Source: Akkermansia muciniphila
GTDB taxonomy: Bacteria; Verrucomicrobiota; Verrucomicrobiia; Verrucomicrobiales; DEV007
DNA: 64,000 nt
Assembly: GCA_945883495.1 (NCBI GenBank)
Contig: CAMCXS010000003.1
Coordinates: 108,921 to 172,920 of the forward strand
Direction: 5' to 3'
Position 1 is the stretch's first letter. Every line of letters starts with the position of its first letter. The notes under the pieces are model-generated. The model saw only the letters and a list, made by a program, of their open reading frames with translations, ran no database searches and was not told the origin of the DNA. The position numbers and the translations under genes are program-made. This document shows, one piece after another, positions 52,652 through 61,220 of the stretch.

Positions 52652-55600
52652 CTATTGACCACGCCGGGCTGCCCGGAACCCGATGCGGTCGCTAAAACCT
52701 TCGGTCGCGGCGCTGTTGCGATCGGAGCATCGTGTGTAGACGGCGCGGCTGCCCCAGGCCCCCCCGCGCGTCACGCGCTCGGAGCTGCTCGCCGGACCTC
52801 GTGGGTTGGTCACTCCGCTCGTGTAAATGCCTCCCTCATAATCCCAGCACCATTCCCAGACATTTCCTGCTAGATCGCTTAGGCCAAAGCCATTGGTCGC
52901 GAAGCTTCCCACTGGCGATGTATAAGGAACGTCCCCGGTTGCATGCGTTGGGTGAAAACCTGAAGTACCGCTCTGATAAGGTTCTACACCCGAATTGTTA
53001 AAGTTCGCCTGTGAGTGACTGATTGTATCCGTCCCCCACGGAAAACGTTTCCCGCTCACGCCTCCCCTCGCCGCCTTTTCCCACTCCGCTTCGGTCGGCA
53101 GCCGATACCCGTTTGCGTTCCAGTTCGCCGTCGGCTCCGTCGTCCCCGTTCGCATGAGCGCTCCGGAAACCGTGTAAACCGCCGTCAGCCCCTCCTTCTC
53201 ACTCCGCGCGTTACACCATTTCACCACATCCCACCAACTCACCGTCTGCACGGGATGGTTCGCGGCCTTGCCAGCGCCGGCGGCTAGGTCGGTGTAGCCG
53301 TTGTTCAAGCCCCATGTCCGCACCTCATCCCACTGCGCTTTGGTTGTCTCCGTCTCCTGCAGGAGAAACGAGCTCACCGTCACCGTCACCGGTGGCGCGT
53401 TGCTATCCGAGTCGCCGCTGGTCCGGCCCATGGTGAAGGCCCCACCGGGGATCTCGACGAAGTCGTTGATGAGACGGCCGCGGGCGGGGCGCAACCCGAT
53501 ATCGTTGTAGGCGTGGCCGGGCGTGTTGCTAAAGCGAAGCGCGCAGCGCTCGTAGTTCGCGGCGTCGTTAAAACTGCCACCCCGGAATACCCGGACTTGG
53601 CCTGAGGTCGCACCTCGCGGATCGGTCGTCCCATTGCTCGTCCCGTAATAGTTTGCACCATACCAGTCCCAGCACCACTCCCACACGTTCCCTGACATGC
53701 TGTAAAGCCCAAACCCATTCGCCGCAAAGCTCCCAATCGGCGAGGTATAGGGTCTCACTCCGTCGTTATAGCTCGGATGGAAGTTGTTGATCGGGCTTTG
53801 GTCATACGCATTCGAATTGCTCCCAAAGTAGTTTGCCTGCGCATGGCTGATCGTGTCGGTGCCCCACGGAAAGCGCTTCCCGCTCACTCCGCCGCGAGCA
53901 GCCTTCTCCCACTCAGCTTCCGTCGGCAGACGATACCCGTTCGCGCTCCAGTTCACCGTCGGTACTGACGTCCCGGTCTTCAGCACCGCCCCGGAAACTG
54001 TATAAACTGGCGTTAGTCCTTCCTTCTCACTTCGCGCGTTGCACCATTTCACCGCGTCCCACCAGCTTACTTCATTGACCGGGTGACTCGCGGCCTTGCC
54101 AGCCCCGGCGGCTAGGTCGGTGTATCCGTTGCTCAAGCCCCAGGTCCGCACCTCGTCCCACTGAGCCTTTGTCGTCTCGGTCTCCTGCAGGTAAAACCCG
54201 CTCACCGTCACCGTCACTGGCGGCGCATCACTGTCCGTGTCGCCACTGGTACGGCCCATGGTGAAGCTGCCGGCGGGGATATACGCAAAGCCCGTCAGCG
54301 GGGTCACACCGTCGTCCGCCGTGACGCGGAAGCGCATTTGGCTGCTGTAGCTTTGTGGAAAGTCCGTGCCGGCGTCCCAAACAATGGTTTTTCCGGTGCC
54401 TGGCGCGACGCTGGCGCCGATGTCTCCGCTCACGGATACCGCTGGGAGTGTCCAGGTGGCGCCGCCATCGCTGGAGATCTGCAAGCCCACCGCTACCGCC
54501 GTGAAACCGGGCGCGGCTAGGTCATAGGTGATGTCCACCAGCTTAGTCCCCGTTCGCTGCGCGGCGGTGAGGTTGGTCACCAAGGAAGCCCCCGGTCCGC
54601 TCGCCGAGGAGAAGATGTAGGCGGCTCCGGCATCGGTAGCGGATTCCGTGGGTGGGCTGTTGACGCCCGCCGTATTGCTGTCTTCCCCCCAGGCTCCGAT
54701 CACCACGGTGCCGACCGACACCGCCACCGAGTAGCCAAAAAGATCACCGGCGGACACTTGGTGAGCCTTGGCATAAGCCTGCTGGCTCCAAGTCGTCCCA
54801 CTGCGTTCGAACACGTACGCTGCTCCGGCATCGGTTGCCGATTCATTGGGCGTGCTGTCCACCCCGGTGGTGCCGCTGTCTTCCCGGTTCGCGCCAATCA
54901 CCAACAGGTTTCCTGACAGAGCGACCGCCGACCCGAACGAATCCCCGGCGGTCACCTGATGTGCCTTGAGGTAGGCTTGTTGGGTCCAGGTGGTTCCACT
55001 GCGCACAAAGACATACGTCGCCCCGGAGCCAGCGGCGGACTCATTGGGCGTGCTGTCGATGCCCGTCGTGCCGCTGTCCTCTCCCCAAGCTCCGGCGACC
55101 ACGGTATCCCCGGACACCGCTACCGCCGTCCCAAAGTAGTCGTCCGCGGAAACTTGGTGCGCCTTGAGGTAAGCTTGCTGGGTCCAGGCCGTCCCATTGC
55201 GCACAAAGACATAGGCGGCGCCAGAGCTGGTGGCAGATTCGTTGGGCGTGCTGTTGACGCCGGTCGTGCTGCTGTCCTCTTCCTTCGCCCCGACCACCAC
55301 CGTGTCCCCAGAGACGCCGACGGAAATGCCGAACTCGTCCGCCGCGCTTACCTGATGTGCTTTCAGGTAGGCTTGCTGGGTCCAGGTGGTCCCATTGCGC
55401 ACAAAAACATAGGCAGCACCGGAACCACTGGCCGACTCATTCGGCGTGCTGTTGACGCCCGTGGTGCTGCTGTCTTCCCGCGTCGCGCCAATCACCACGG
55501 TATCGCCCGAGACCGCCACTGAGTAGCCGAACTCGTCTCCCGCGGTCACTTGTGGCGCTTTCAGATAGGCTTGCTGGCTCCAGGTGGTCCCGGTACGCAC

Positions 55601-56671
55601 GAAAATGTAGGCCGCGCCGGCATTGCTGGCCAACTCATTGGGCGAACTGTTCGCACCCGTGGTGCTGCTGTCTTCCCCAAACGCTCCGGCCACGATGGTG
55701 TTCCCCGACACGGCGACGGAGACACCAAAGGCGTCGCCAGACGAAACCTGATGGGCTTTCAGATAGGCCTGCTGGACCCACGTCGTTCCACTGCGCGCGA
55801 AGACATACACGGCTCCGGAACCTGCAGCCGCTTCGTTTGGCGTGCTGTTCACTCCGGTGGTGCTGCTGTCCTCCTGGTAGGCCCCGACGACGACGGTGTC
55901 GCCTGACACGGCGACTGACCAGCCGAATCGGTCCTCCGCTGAGACTTGGTGAGCCTTCAAATACGCCTGCTGCGCGATCGGATCAATGGTGATGGGATAG
56001 CGGGCACCGCTCGCGTCCACCTCCACGGCAATGCCATGGGCCGATCTGGCAAACGTCGCCGCCAAGTCCTGGCCGTCCGCGTCCCAGGCTTTCAAGCCTC
56101 CGTAGGTCACCACCGCCGCACCTGCCGCATTGGTGAAGGTCACGGCTGAATCGGATACCACAGGCGACAGATCTCCACGCACCGCGAGTTCCAGGCGCAC
56201 CGGACCCTCTCCGGCTGCGGGCCGATCCGCGATCGTCCAACCTTGCTCCAGCCCACGACCGTCGTTGACAAACCATTCCGTGAGCCCGTGACCGCGCTCG
56301 AATCTCAGGCGATTGTCGCTCGCGATACCCGCGCCCGATTCGCCAACGGAAAACCGCTGACTACCAACGGCATAGCACTTGAGTTCCAGTCCCCATCGCC
56401 AATCGGCCCTCCAGGCTTGAGCCACGAAGCCATAGCCGTCAAACCGAGTGATCCACTGCTGCCCCGGGCTGCGTGCCGTCCACTGCCCCGGGTGCCCGTC
56501 TTCTGGATGGAAGGCATGACGCCCGGCTTCGTAAGCTGCCCGGATACTGCTCCACTCGGAACTTGAGAGGCCGGCCGGAGGCTGACTCAGCGATCGTGAT
56601 GGCGCCGCATGATCGGCGAACGCGGTAAAGGTCAAACCCAGTAGGGGGATGAGCAGCAACAGATGTTTCAT
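52652..56671 (-). CDS. Secreted FG-GAP seven-repeat propeller with two SUMF1 domains
   Basis: 1339 residues with a signal peptide (LLLLIPLLGLTFTAFA). Residues about 20-230 form a beta-rich N-terminal region. Seven FG-GAP-like repeats follow (234-695), each exactly 66 residues: QQAYLKAHQV, FG-SVAVSGDTVV-GA, EDSSTTGVNSTPNES and AAYVFVR. A linker with an immunoglobulin-like part leads to two SUMF1/formylglycine-generating-enzyme-like domains (about 795-1065 and 1070-1337), both with RLPTEAEWEKAARGGVSGKR and NVWEWCWD. The catalytic cysteine pair of true FGE is not evident (only RCALR and RCSDR remain), so they are probably non-catalytic lectin-like SUMF1 folds. Confidence 0.88.
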   Translation of the reverse strand: MKHLLLLIPLLGLTFTAFADHAAPSRSLSQPPAGLSSSEWSSIRAAYEAGRHAFHPEDGHPGQWTARSPGQQWITRFDGYGFVAQAWRADWRWGLELKCYAVGSQRFSVGESGAGIASDNRLRFERGHGLTEWFVNDGRGLEQGWTIADRPAAGEGPVRLELAVRGDLSPVVSDSAVTFTNAAGAAVVTYGGLKAWDADGQDLAATFARSAHGIAVEVDASGARYPITIDPIAQQAYLKAHQVSAEDRFGWSVAVSGDTVVVGAYQEDSSTTGVNSTPNEAAAGSGAVYVFARSGTTWVQQAYLKAHQVSSGDAFGVSVAVSGNTIVAGAFGEDSSTTGANSSPNELASNAGAAYIFVRTGTTWSQQAYLKAPQVTAGDEFGYSVAVSGDTVVIGATREDSSTTGVNSTPNESASGSGAAYVFVRNGTTWTQQAYLKAHQVSAADEFGISVGVSGDTVVVGAKEEDSSTTGVNSTPNESATSSGAAYVFVRNGTAWTQQAYLKAHQVSADDYFGTAVAVSGDTVVAGAWGEDSGTTGIDSTPNESAAGSGATYVFVRSGTTWTQQAYLKAHQVTAGDSFGSAVALSGNLLVIGANREDSGTTGVDSTPNESATDAGAAYVFERSGTTWSQQAYAKAHQVSAGDLFGYSVAVSVGTVVIGAWGEDSNTAGVNSPPTESATDAGAAYIFSSASGPGASLVTNLTAAQRTGTKLVDITYDLAAPGFTAVAVGLQISSDGGATWTLPAVSVSGDIGASVAPGTGKTIVWDAGTDFPQSYSSQMRFRVTADDGVTPLTGFAYIPAGSFTMGRTSGDTDSDAPPVTVTVSGFYLQETETTKAQWDEVRTWGLSNGYTDLAAGAGKAASHPVNEVSWWDAVKWCNARSEKEGLTPVYTVSGAVLKTGTSVPTVNWSANGYRLPTEAEWEKAARGGVSGKRFPWGTDTISHAQANYFGSNSNAYDQSPINNFHPSYNDGVRPYTSPIGSFAANGFGLYSMSGNVWEWCWDWYGANYYGTSNGTTDPRGATSGQVRVFRGGSFNDAANYERCALRFSNTPGHAYNDIGLRPARGRLINDFVEIPGGAFTMGRTSGDSDSNAPPVTVTVSSFLLQETETTKAQWDEVRTWGLNNGYTDLAAGAGKAANHPVQTVSWWDVVKWCNARSEKEGLTAVYTVSGALMRTGTTEPTANWNANGYRLPTEAEWEKAARGGVSGKRFPWGTDTISHSQANFNNSGVEPYQSGTSGFHPTHATGDVPYTSPVGSFATNGFGLSDLAGNVWEWCWDYEGGIYTSGVTNPRGPASSSERVTRGGAWGSRAVYTRCSDRNSAATEGFSDRIGFRAARRGQ
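54587..55972 (-). repeat. Seven exact 198-base tandem repeats (66-residue units)
   Basis: Units start at residues 234, 300, 366, 432, 498, 564 and 630 of the fused protein, with no indel between copies. Seven repeats of this kind fit one closed seven-bladed propeller. Copies differ at many third positions, so they are not a very recent amplification. Confidence 0.9.
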
Positions 56672-57525
56672 GGCGGCGGCGATCGGTAGGCAACGTGAGT
56701 CGAGCCGATCGAATCACATCAACCGGTCGGCTTCCTGCTTCGGGACGTGTCCATGGAAAACAACATAGTTTGAGTATGGGCAAGGGTTTTGTTGGTAATT
56801 TGTTACCAAGGAGGAGGAGACATGGAAGAATTTGGAGGAGTCCACTCCGTGGAATGCGGGCAGTGCCGGGGATCTTGCGAGGTTTGTGACGAAATCGTCA
56901 CCTAGTGAGTTAGGTTGCTTTTCGTCTGCCGGCGTGGTGAGAAGTGATTCGTTCAGGTTGGTTGCGCGCTGGACGCGGACTCCCTGTCGTGCGGTGCGTT
57001 CATGCCTCTTGTCCGTGCACTGGCGATCTCTCGCCCTGGAGCGTCGTTGTTCGGAAACTCCAGCCGGTCGTCGGGATCCGCTTCGACGGCCAGAGGGCGT
57101 TCAGCGTCACACGGCTGGTGGGCATCTACGAGGGGAATGGCAGAGCCCGAGTCGTGATCCGGTAAGGACCCGAGCCACCCCGAATGGTATGGAGGATCCG
57201 GACGGCGAACAGTGCGCTCATGGCTAGGGAGTGAGCGATCTCGCTAAAGCAACGATGGAGCCATCTCTACGGAGAACTGGTGAAGGCCGCGACTGGAAAC
57301 GCTGAAAGCGAGTCACACCACCGGCAGATTCCACGGTTGTCCCGCACCTTTCAGGGCGGGGCGTACTATTGGCGGTTTCCCAGGGCTGCGATCGCTAGCG
57401 CTCCCTGCGCCCTGGGCTTTCCTATCCCGGCCCGTTGGGCCTGTAGGAATCTTCGCCAGCATGGTGATCTCCAAATCGTGGGTAGTGGGGAGAGTCTATC
57501 CCCCAGTGACTCGGGCGGGTGGGGG
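56672..57525. other. Gene-poor stretch before the DUF4058 gene
   Basis: About 850 bases of GC-rich DNA. Several short frames exist but none carries family motifs or a convincing start. It may be an eroded gene region; I can support no feature here. Confidence 0.4.
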
Positions 57526-57529
57526 GCGA

Positions 57530-57582
57530 CTTGCTAAAGCTGAGAGGCGATTTGCCAAGCCGGAGAGACGATTTGCTGGCTT
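57530..57582. repeat. Short imperfect tandem repeat
   Basis: Two 21-base units (57530-57550 and 57551-57571) of the form TTGC-AA---GAGAG-CGA are followed by a partial third copy, immediately before the long inverted repeat. Function unknown. Confidence 0.4.
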
Positions 57583-57592
57583 CAATTCTGGC

Positions 57593-57663
57593 CTCTGTGA
57601 ACGCTGTGTCCTCTGTGGTGAAAAAGGTAGTTCTTCACCACAGAGAACACCGGGAGCACAGAG
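57593..57663. repeat. Imperfect inverted repeat of the CTCTGTGGTGAA type
   Basis: A ~30-base arm at 57593-57622, ending in CTCTGTGGTGAA, pairs with 57634-57663, beginning TTCACCACAGAG, around an 11-base spacer. Pairing is perfect in the inner 12 bases and imperfect outside. Similar CACCACAGAG sequences occur often between genes in Verrucomicrobia and Planctomycetes. Confidence 0.75.
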
Positions 57664-57866
57664 AGAATGCTGCCAATCGTGAAGGAATCAGTTCTTTCCG
57701 TCGTCAATGGCGTCAAGGTCTACCGGTTTCGTCCAGACTCGGGCGACTGGGGCGGCACCTGGTTCCTGCCGCGCTGTTGGCGGGGCTCCGCGGATGACAA
57801 GGACCTGGGGATCGTCTTGGTGGGCTGGCCTTGCGCGCGATGGTCAGGTCCGGTAGAGTGACCCGG

Positions 57867-58661
57867 ATGAGCGTGCGCCAGAACCCGTTCCCTGGAATGA
57901 ATCCGTTCTTTCAGAACCGTTGGTTGGATGCGCACACTTCGTTGGTCGGCTACGTGCGTGACGCGTTGAACGGGGAGCTGCCGCAGGATCTGACGGCCCA
58001 GGCGGAGGAAGGCATCCGCGTAGAGGGAAAGTCCGGCACGCTTCGGGCTGATGTGGCGGTGGTGGAATCCTGGAAGGCGGGTTTTCCGCCGGTGTGGCAA
58101 CCAGAGCAGGATGAAGGGGGCGTCGCCTTGGAAGTGTCCGAGCCTTACCTGATTGTGGACGACCATCCGAGGCGTTGGGTCGAAATCCGGAGCTTGTCCG
58201 GGGAGTTGGTCACGACGATCGAGATCATCAGTCCGTGGAACAAGCGGGACGGGTATGCGGCTTATGTGGCGAAGCGCGGCCTGTGCGTGGATGGTGGCGT
58301 CAACGTGGTGGAGATTGACCTCACCCGCGGGGGAGAGCCGTTGACCTTGATTCCGGGATCTTGGCGCCAGGATTGGATCGGCCAAGGGAATCGGATGGAC
58401 TACGAGGTGTCCGTGTGGCGGGCGTGCGCGAACCGGATCGAGGCCTATCCGGTGTCGTTGCGGGATCGGTTGCCCACCTTGCGCATTCCGTTGCGGGCCA
58501 CGGATCCGGATGTTCCTCTGGCGTTGCAGCCGGTGGTGGACCGCTGCCACGTGAACGGGCGATATTGGCAACTGAGCGACCTCGGGAAGCTTCATCCACC
58601 GCTCACGGAGGAGGATCAGCGTTGGGCCGAAGAATGTTTCCGAGCGGCGCGGGGCGCATAG
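57867..58661 (+). CDS. DUF4058 family protein
   Basis: 264 residues from the ATG at 57867. The DUF4058 start is clear: NPFPGMNPFFQNRWLDAHTS. The core contains RWVEIRSLSGELVTTIEIIS followed by PWNKRDGYAAYVAKR and VNVVEIDLTRGGEP. The acidic/serine-proline block resembles the second strand of PD-(D/E)xK-like Uma2 proteins, so a nuclease-like fold is possible, though no activity is known. It lies between two long inverted repeats and upstream of a Uma2 gene on the same strand. Confidence 0.88.
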   Translation: MSVRQNPFPGMNPFFQNRWLDAHTSLVGYVRDALNGELPQDLTAQAEEGIRVEGKSGTLRADVAVVESWKAGFPPVWQPEQDEGGVALEVSEPYLIVDDHPRRWVEIRSLSGELVTTIEIISPWNKRDGYAAYVAKRGLCVDGGVNVVEIDLTRGGEPLTLIPGSWRQDWIGQGNRMDYEVSVWRACANRIEAYPVSLRDRLPTLRIPLRATDPDVPLALQPVVDRCHVNGRYWQLSDLGKLHPPLTEEDQRWAEECFRAARGA

Positions 58662-58710
58662 GAGAACGAGAGTCACCACCAAAATGTGGGCGAACCAATA
58701 GGTCTCCAAC

Positions 58711-58785
58711 CTTCGTGTGTCTTCGCGCTCTTCGTGGTGCGAATGGCAGTTGGATTCACCACGAAGAGTGCGAAGGAACACGAAG
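58711..58785. repeat. Long inverted repeat of the CTTCGTGGTG type
   Basis: A 29-base arm (58711-58739) pairs with 58757-58785 with only three mismatches around a 17-base loop; the arms consist of reiterated CTTCG/CTTCGTG motifs. It is placed between the DUF4058 and Uma2 genes. The arms resemble the CACCACGAAG repeats common in PVC genomes; it may act as a REP-like element. Confidence 0.85.
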
Positions 58786-58936
58786 CTGGGTGGGGATGGT
58801 GCCTGCGATTCGTAGGGGCATCTTGTCCGCCTGAATGATCTCCGATAGCCGCTTAGGGCAGGCAGGAGTGCCCGCCCTTATGTGGGCCTCAATCCCCGCG
58901 GTTGCCTCCCTGGTCGATCTCCGGTAAGCTGCCGCC

Positions 58937-59488
58937 ATGGGACAAGCTCTGGCGCAATTGCCGGCGATTGAGGATCAGCATCGGTTCAACCGGGAGCGTT
59001 GGGACGAGTTGATGGCGGATTCGTTCCTGGCGTCGTTGGAATACAAAATTGAGACTGATCAGTTCGGACACATCCTCATGATGCCGCCACCGGGATTCTT
59101 GCATAGCGATTATCAGGCTTTGATCATGGAAGGGCTCCGGGACTCGCTCGGAGAGCGGGGAAGAGCACGGCCCGAGTGTCCACTATCCACTTCGGGCGGA
59201 GTCAAAGGCATCGATGTGGTTTGGATTTCCTGGGCGCGGCTAAAGATCGCTCTGGAGGGATCGTTCCTCACCACGGCACCGGAGATTTGCGTGGAGGTGG
59301 TCTCGCCCACGAACACGCGTCCCGAGCTTTTGGAGAAGAAGCGGCTCTATTTCGAAGCCGGGGCGGACGAGGTTTGGATTTGTGGAGAGGATGGAGGAAT
59401 GGCCTTCTTCCTGGCCGATCGTCCCGATGAACAGGCCGTAGCCTCCCGGATTTGTCCTGAGTTTCCCCTCACGCTGCCGCGCGAGTAG
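58937..59488 (+). CDS. Uma2 family (DUF820) endonuclease-like protein
   Basis: 183 residues. The PD-(D/E)xK-type set of Uma2 proteins is visible: GGVKGIDVVWISW supplies the Asp, ICVEVVSPTNTRPELLEKK the Glu and the lysine helix, and YFEAGADEVWICGEDG the conserved end strand. Members are widespread and often in many copies; activity is mostly unproven. The start at 58937 follows GGTAAGCTGCCGCC, with no strong Shine-Dalgarno. Confidence 0.9.
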   Translation: MGQALAQLPAIEDQHRFNRERWDELMADSFLASLEYKIETDQFGHILMMPPPGFLHSDYQALIMEGLRDSLGERGRARPECPLSTSGGVKGIDVVWISWARLKIALEGSFLTTAPEICVEVVSPTNTRPELLEKKRLYFEAGADEVWICGEDGGMAFFLADRPDEQAVASRICPEFPLTLPRE

Positions 59489-59490
59489 GG

Positions 59491-59542
59491 CCGGAACCTG
59501 AAAAAAGTCTGGCATTCCGCCCCGGCCGCCTCAAGGTTCCGG
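59491..59542. promoter_or_regulatory. Inverted repeat directly before the FAH gene
   Basis: CCGGAACCT at 59491-59499 is the exact complement of AGGTTCCGG at 59534-59542; flanking bases extend the match with one bulge. It starts 3 bases after the Uma2 stop and ends 4 bases before the FAH-family ATG. It could be an operator, or an RNA hairpin covering the ribosome-binding area. Confidence 0.4.
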
Positions 59543-59546
59543 TCCA

Positions 59547-60404
59547 ATGAAATTGATTCGATTCGGCGAGGCGGGCGCGGAGCGTCCGGGATTGATCCTG
59601 GCGGATGGACGGAAGGTCGATGCCTCGGCGTTTGGGGAGGATTGGAATGAGGCGTTTTTCGGGAATGATGGCTTGGCCCGCTTGGCTGTTTGGGCCCAGG
59701 CAAATGCGACCAGCGCTCCAGAGATCCCGGCTGGAGTCCGGCTGGGGCCCGCGATCGCGCGGCCGAGCAAACTGATCTGCATCGGCCTCAATTTCAAAGA
59801 TCACGCCGAGGAAACCGGCCAAAAAGCTCCGGCCGAACCGATCATTTTCTCCAAGGCCACGAGTGCCTGGAGCGGTCCCAACGACGAAGTGATCATCCCG
59901 CGGGGAAGCGAGAAGACCGACTGGGAAGTCGAGCTGGCAGTGGTAATCGGCAAGCGCGCCTCTTACGTCGATGAAGCGGACGCGGCGAGCTACATCGCGG
60001 GCTACGCGTTGCACAATGACTACTCCGAGCGTGCTTTTCAGACGGAGCGCGGCGGGCAGTGGGTTAAGGGGAAGAGCTGCGATACCTTCGCGCCGTTCGG
60101 GCCTTTTTTGGCCACTGCGGATGAAGTTGCGGATGTCGATCATCTGCGGATGTGGCTCAAGGTCAACGGGGTGACCAAGCAAGACGGCACCACGGCCAAT
60201 CTGATTTTCAAGGTGCCGTTCCTGGTCAGTTACTTGAGTCAGTTCATGTCCCTGCTGCCCGGGGACGTGATTTCCACGGGCACTCCGGCGGGTGTGGGCT
60301 TGGGCTTTAAACCGCCTCAATTCTTGAATCCCGGCGATGTGGTGGAACTCGGCATCGACGGTTTGGGGGAACAACGGCAGACCCTGCGCGCTTGGCAGGC
60401 CTGA
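59547..60404 (+). CDS. Fumarylacetoacetate hydrolase family protein (probable diketo-sugar-acid hydrolase)
   Basis: 285 residues. LICIGLNFKDHAEETGQK, ASAWSG-type loops, then EKTDWEVELAVVIGKRA with the acidic metal ligands, and LLPGDVISTGTPAGVGLGF are the FAH-family blocks. Relatives include 2,4-diketo-3-deoxy-L-rhamnonate/fuconate hydrolases and ureidoglycolate-lyase-like proteins. One base separates its stop from the SDR start, and that SDR resembles L-fucose dehydrogenase, so the last step of non-phosphorylative L-fucose breakdown is the best guess (inference). Confidence 0.88.
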   Translation: MKLIRFGEAGAERPGLILADGRKVDASAFGEDWNEAFFGNDGLARLAVWAQANATSAPEIPAGVRLGPAIARPSKLICIGLNFKDHAEETGQKAPAEPIIFSKATSAWSGPNDEVIIPRGSEKTDWEVELAVVIGKRASYVDEADAASYIAGYALHNDYSERAFQTERGGQWVKGKSCDTFAPFGPFLATADEVADVDHLRMWLKVNGVTKQDGTTANLIFKVPFLVSYLSQFMSLLPGDVISTGTPAGVGLGFKPPQFLNPGDVVELGIDGLGEQRQTLRAWQA

Positions 60405-60405
60405 G

Positions 60406-61173
60406 ATGGATCTGGAGCTTCGGGGGAAAGTCGTTTGGGTCACCGGCGGTGCTTCGGGGATCGGGGAAGCGATTGTTCGCCGACTCGCCGAGGAAGGGGC
60501 GGCAGCGGTGATCATCGATCGTGACCGGGAGCGCGCCGAGGCTCTGGTGGCGCAGGTGCCGGGAAGCGAGGCCGTGATTTGCGATTTGACCGAAGAAGGT
60601 GAGTTGGAAGGAATTGCGGCCGAGTTGTTGCGCCGTCACGGGCGGATCGATGGAGTCGTTAACAACGCTGGGGTGAACGACGGTGCGGGACTCTCGCAAA
60701 CCGTCGCGGAGTTCCGCCAATCCTTGGAACGGAACCTAGTGCCCGCATTTGCTCTGGTGCGGCTCACAGCGGACGCGCTCCGGGCGAGCGGCGGGGCGAT
60801 CGTCAACATCGCCAGCAAAGTGGCGCTCACGGGGCAGGGCGGGACGTCGGGGTATGCGGCATCGAAGGGCGGATTGTTGGCTCTGACCCGTGAATGGGCA
60901 ATTGATTTGGCGCCGAATGGTGTGCGGGTAAATGCGGTGGTGCCGGCTGAGGTTTGGACGCCGATGTATGAACGCTGGCTGGCGACGCAACCCGATCCCG
61001 AGAGGAAACGGGGCGAGATTGAACGCCGGATTCCCCTGGGCCGCCGCATGACCAGCTGCGAGGAAATCGCGGCCACGGCGGTGTTCTTGCTTTCGGCTCG
61101 GTCTGGCCACACGACGGGCCAGTTTGTCCACGTGGACGGGGGGTATATGCACCTCGACCGGGCATTTACGTGA
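60406..61173 (+). CDS. SDR family oxidoreductase (L-fucose dehydrogenase-like)
   Basis: 255 residues from the ATG at 60406. Classical SDR motifs: VVWVTGGASGIGEAIVRRLA (TGxxxGxG), VNNAGVND (NNAG), and GYAASKGGLLALTREWA (YxxxK). VNAVVPAEVWTPMYERW and the C-terminal TTGQFVHVDGGYMHLDRA closely follow L-fucose dehydrogenase-like SDRs of plant-associated bacteria. It should oxidise a sugar or sugar acid with NAD(P). Coupled to the FAH-family hydrolase. Confidence 0.9.
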   Translation: MDLELRGKVVWVTGGASGIGEAIVRRLAEEGAAAVIIDRDRERAEALVAQVPGSEAVICDLTEEGELEGIAAELLRRHGRIDGVVNNAGVNDGAGLSQTVAEFRQSLERNLVPAFALVRLTADALRASGGAIVNIASKVALTGQGGTSGYAASKGGLLALTREWAIDLAPNGVRVNAVVPAEVWTPMYERWLATQPDPERKRGEIERRIPLGRRMTSCEEIAATAVFLLSARSGHTTGQFVHVDGGYMHLDRAFT

Positions 61174-61220
61174 TTTTTCTCAATGAATGCCAGTTGTTGG
61201 CACCGTCATACGGAGATACG

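Noticed and set aside
52652..54289. Catalytic formylglycine-generating enzyme
   Set aside because: SUMF1 folds are present, but the FGE cysteine pair is not seen, so sulfatase activation is not supported.
57530..58785. CRISPR-like array
   Set aside because: Only a few unequal short repeats and two inverted repeats; no regular spacers and no cas genes.
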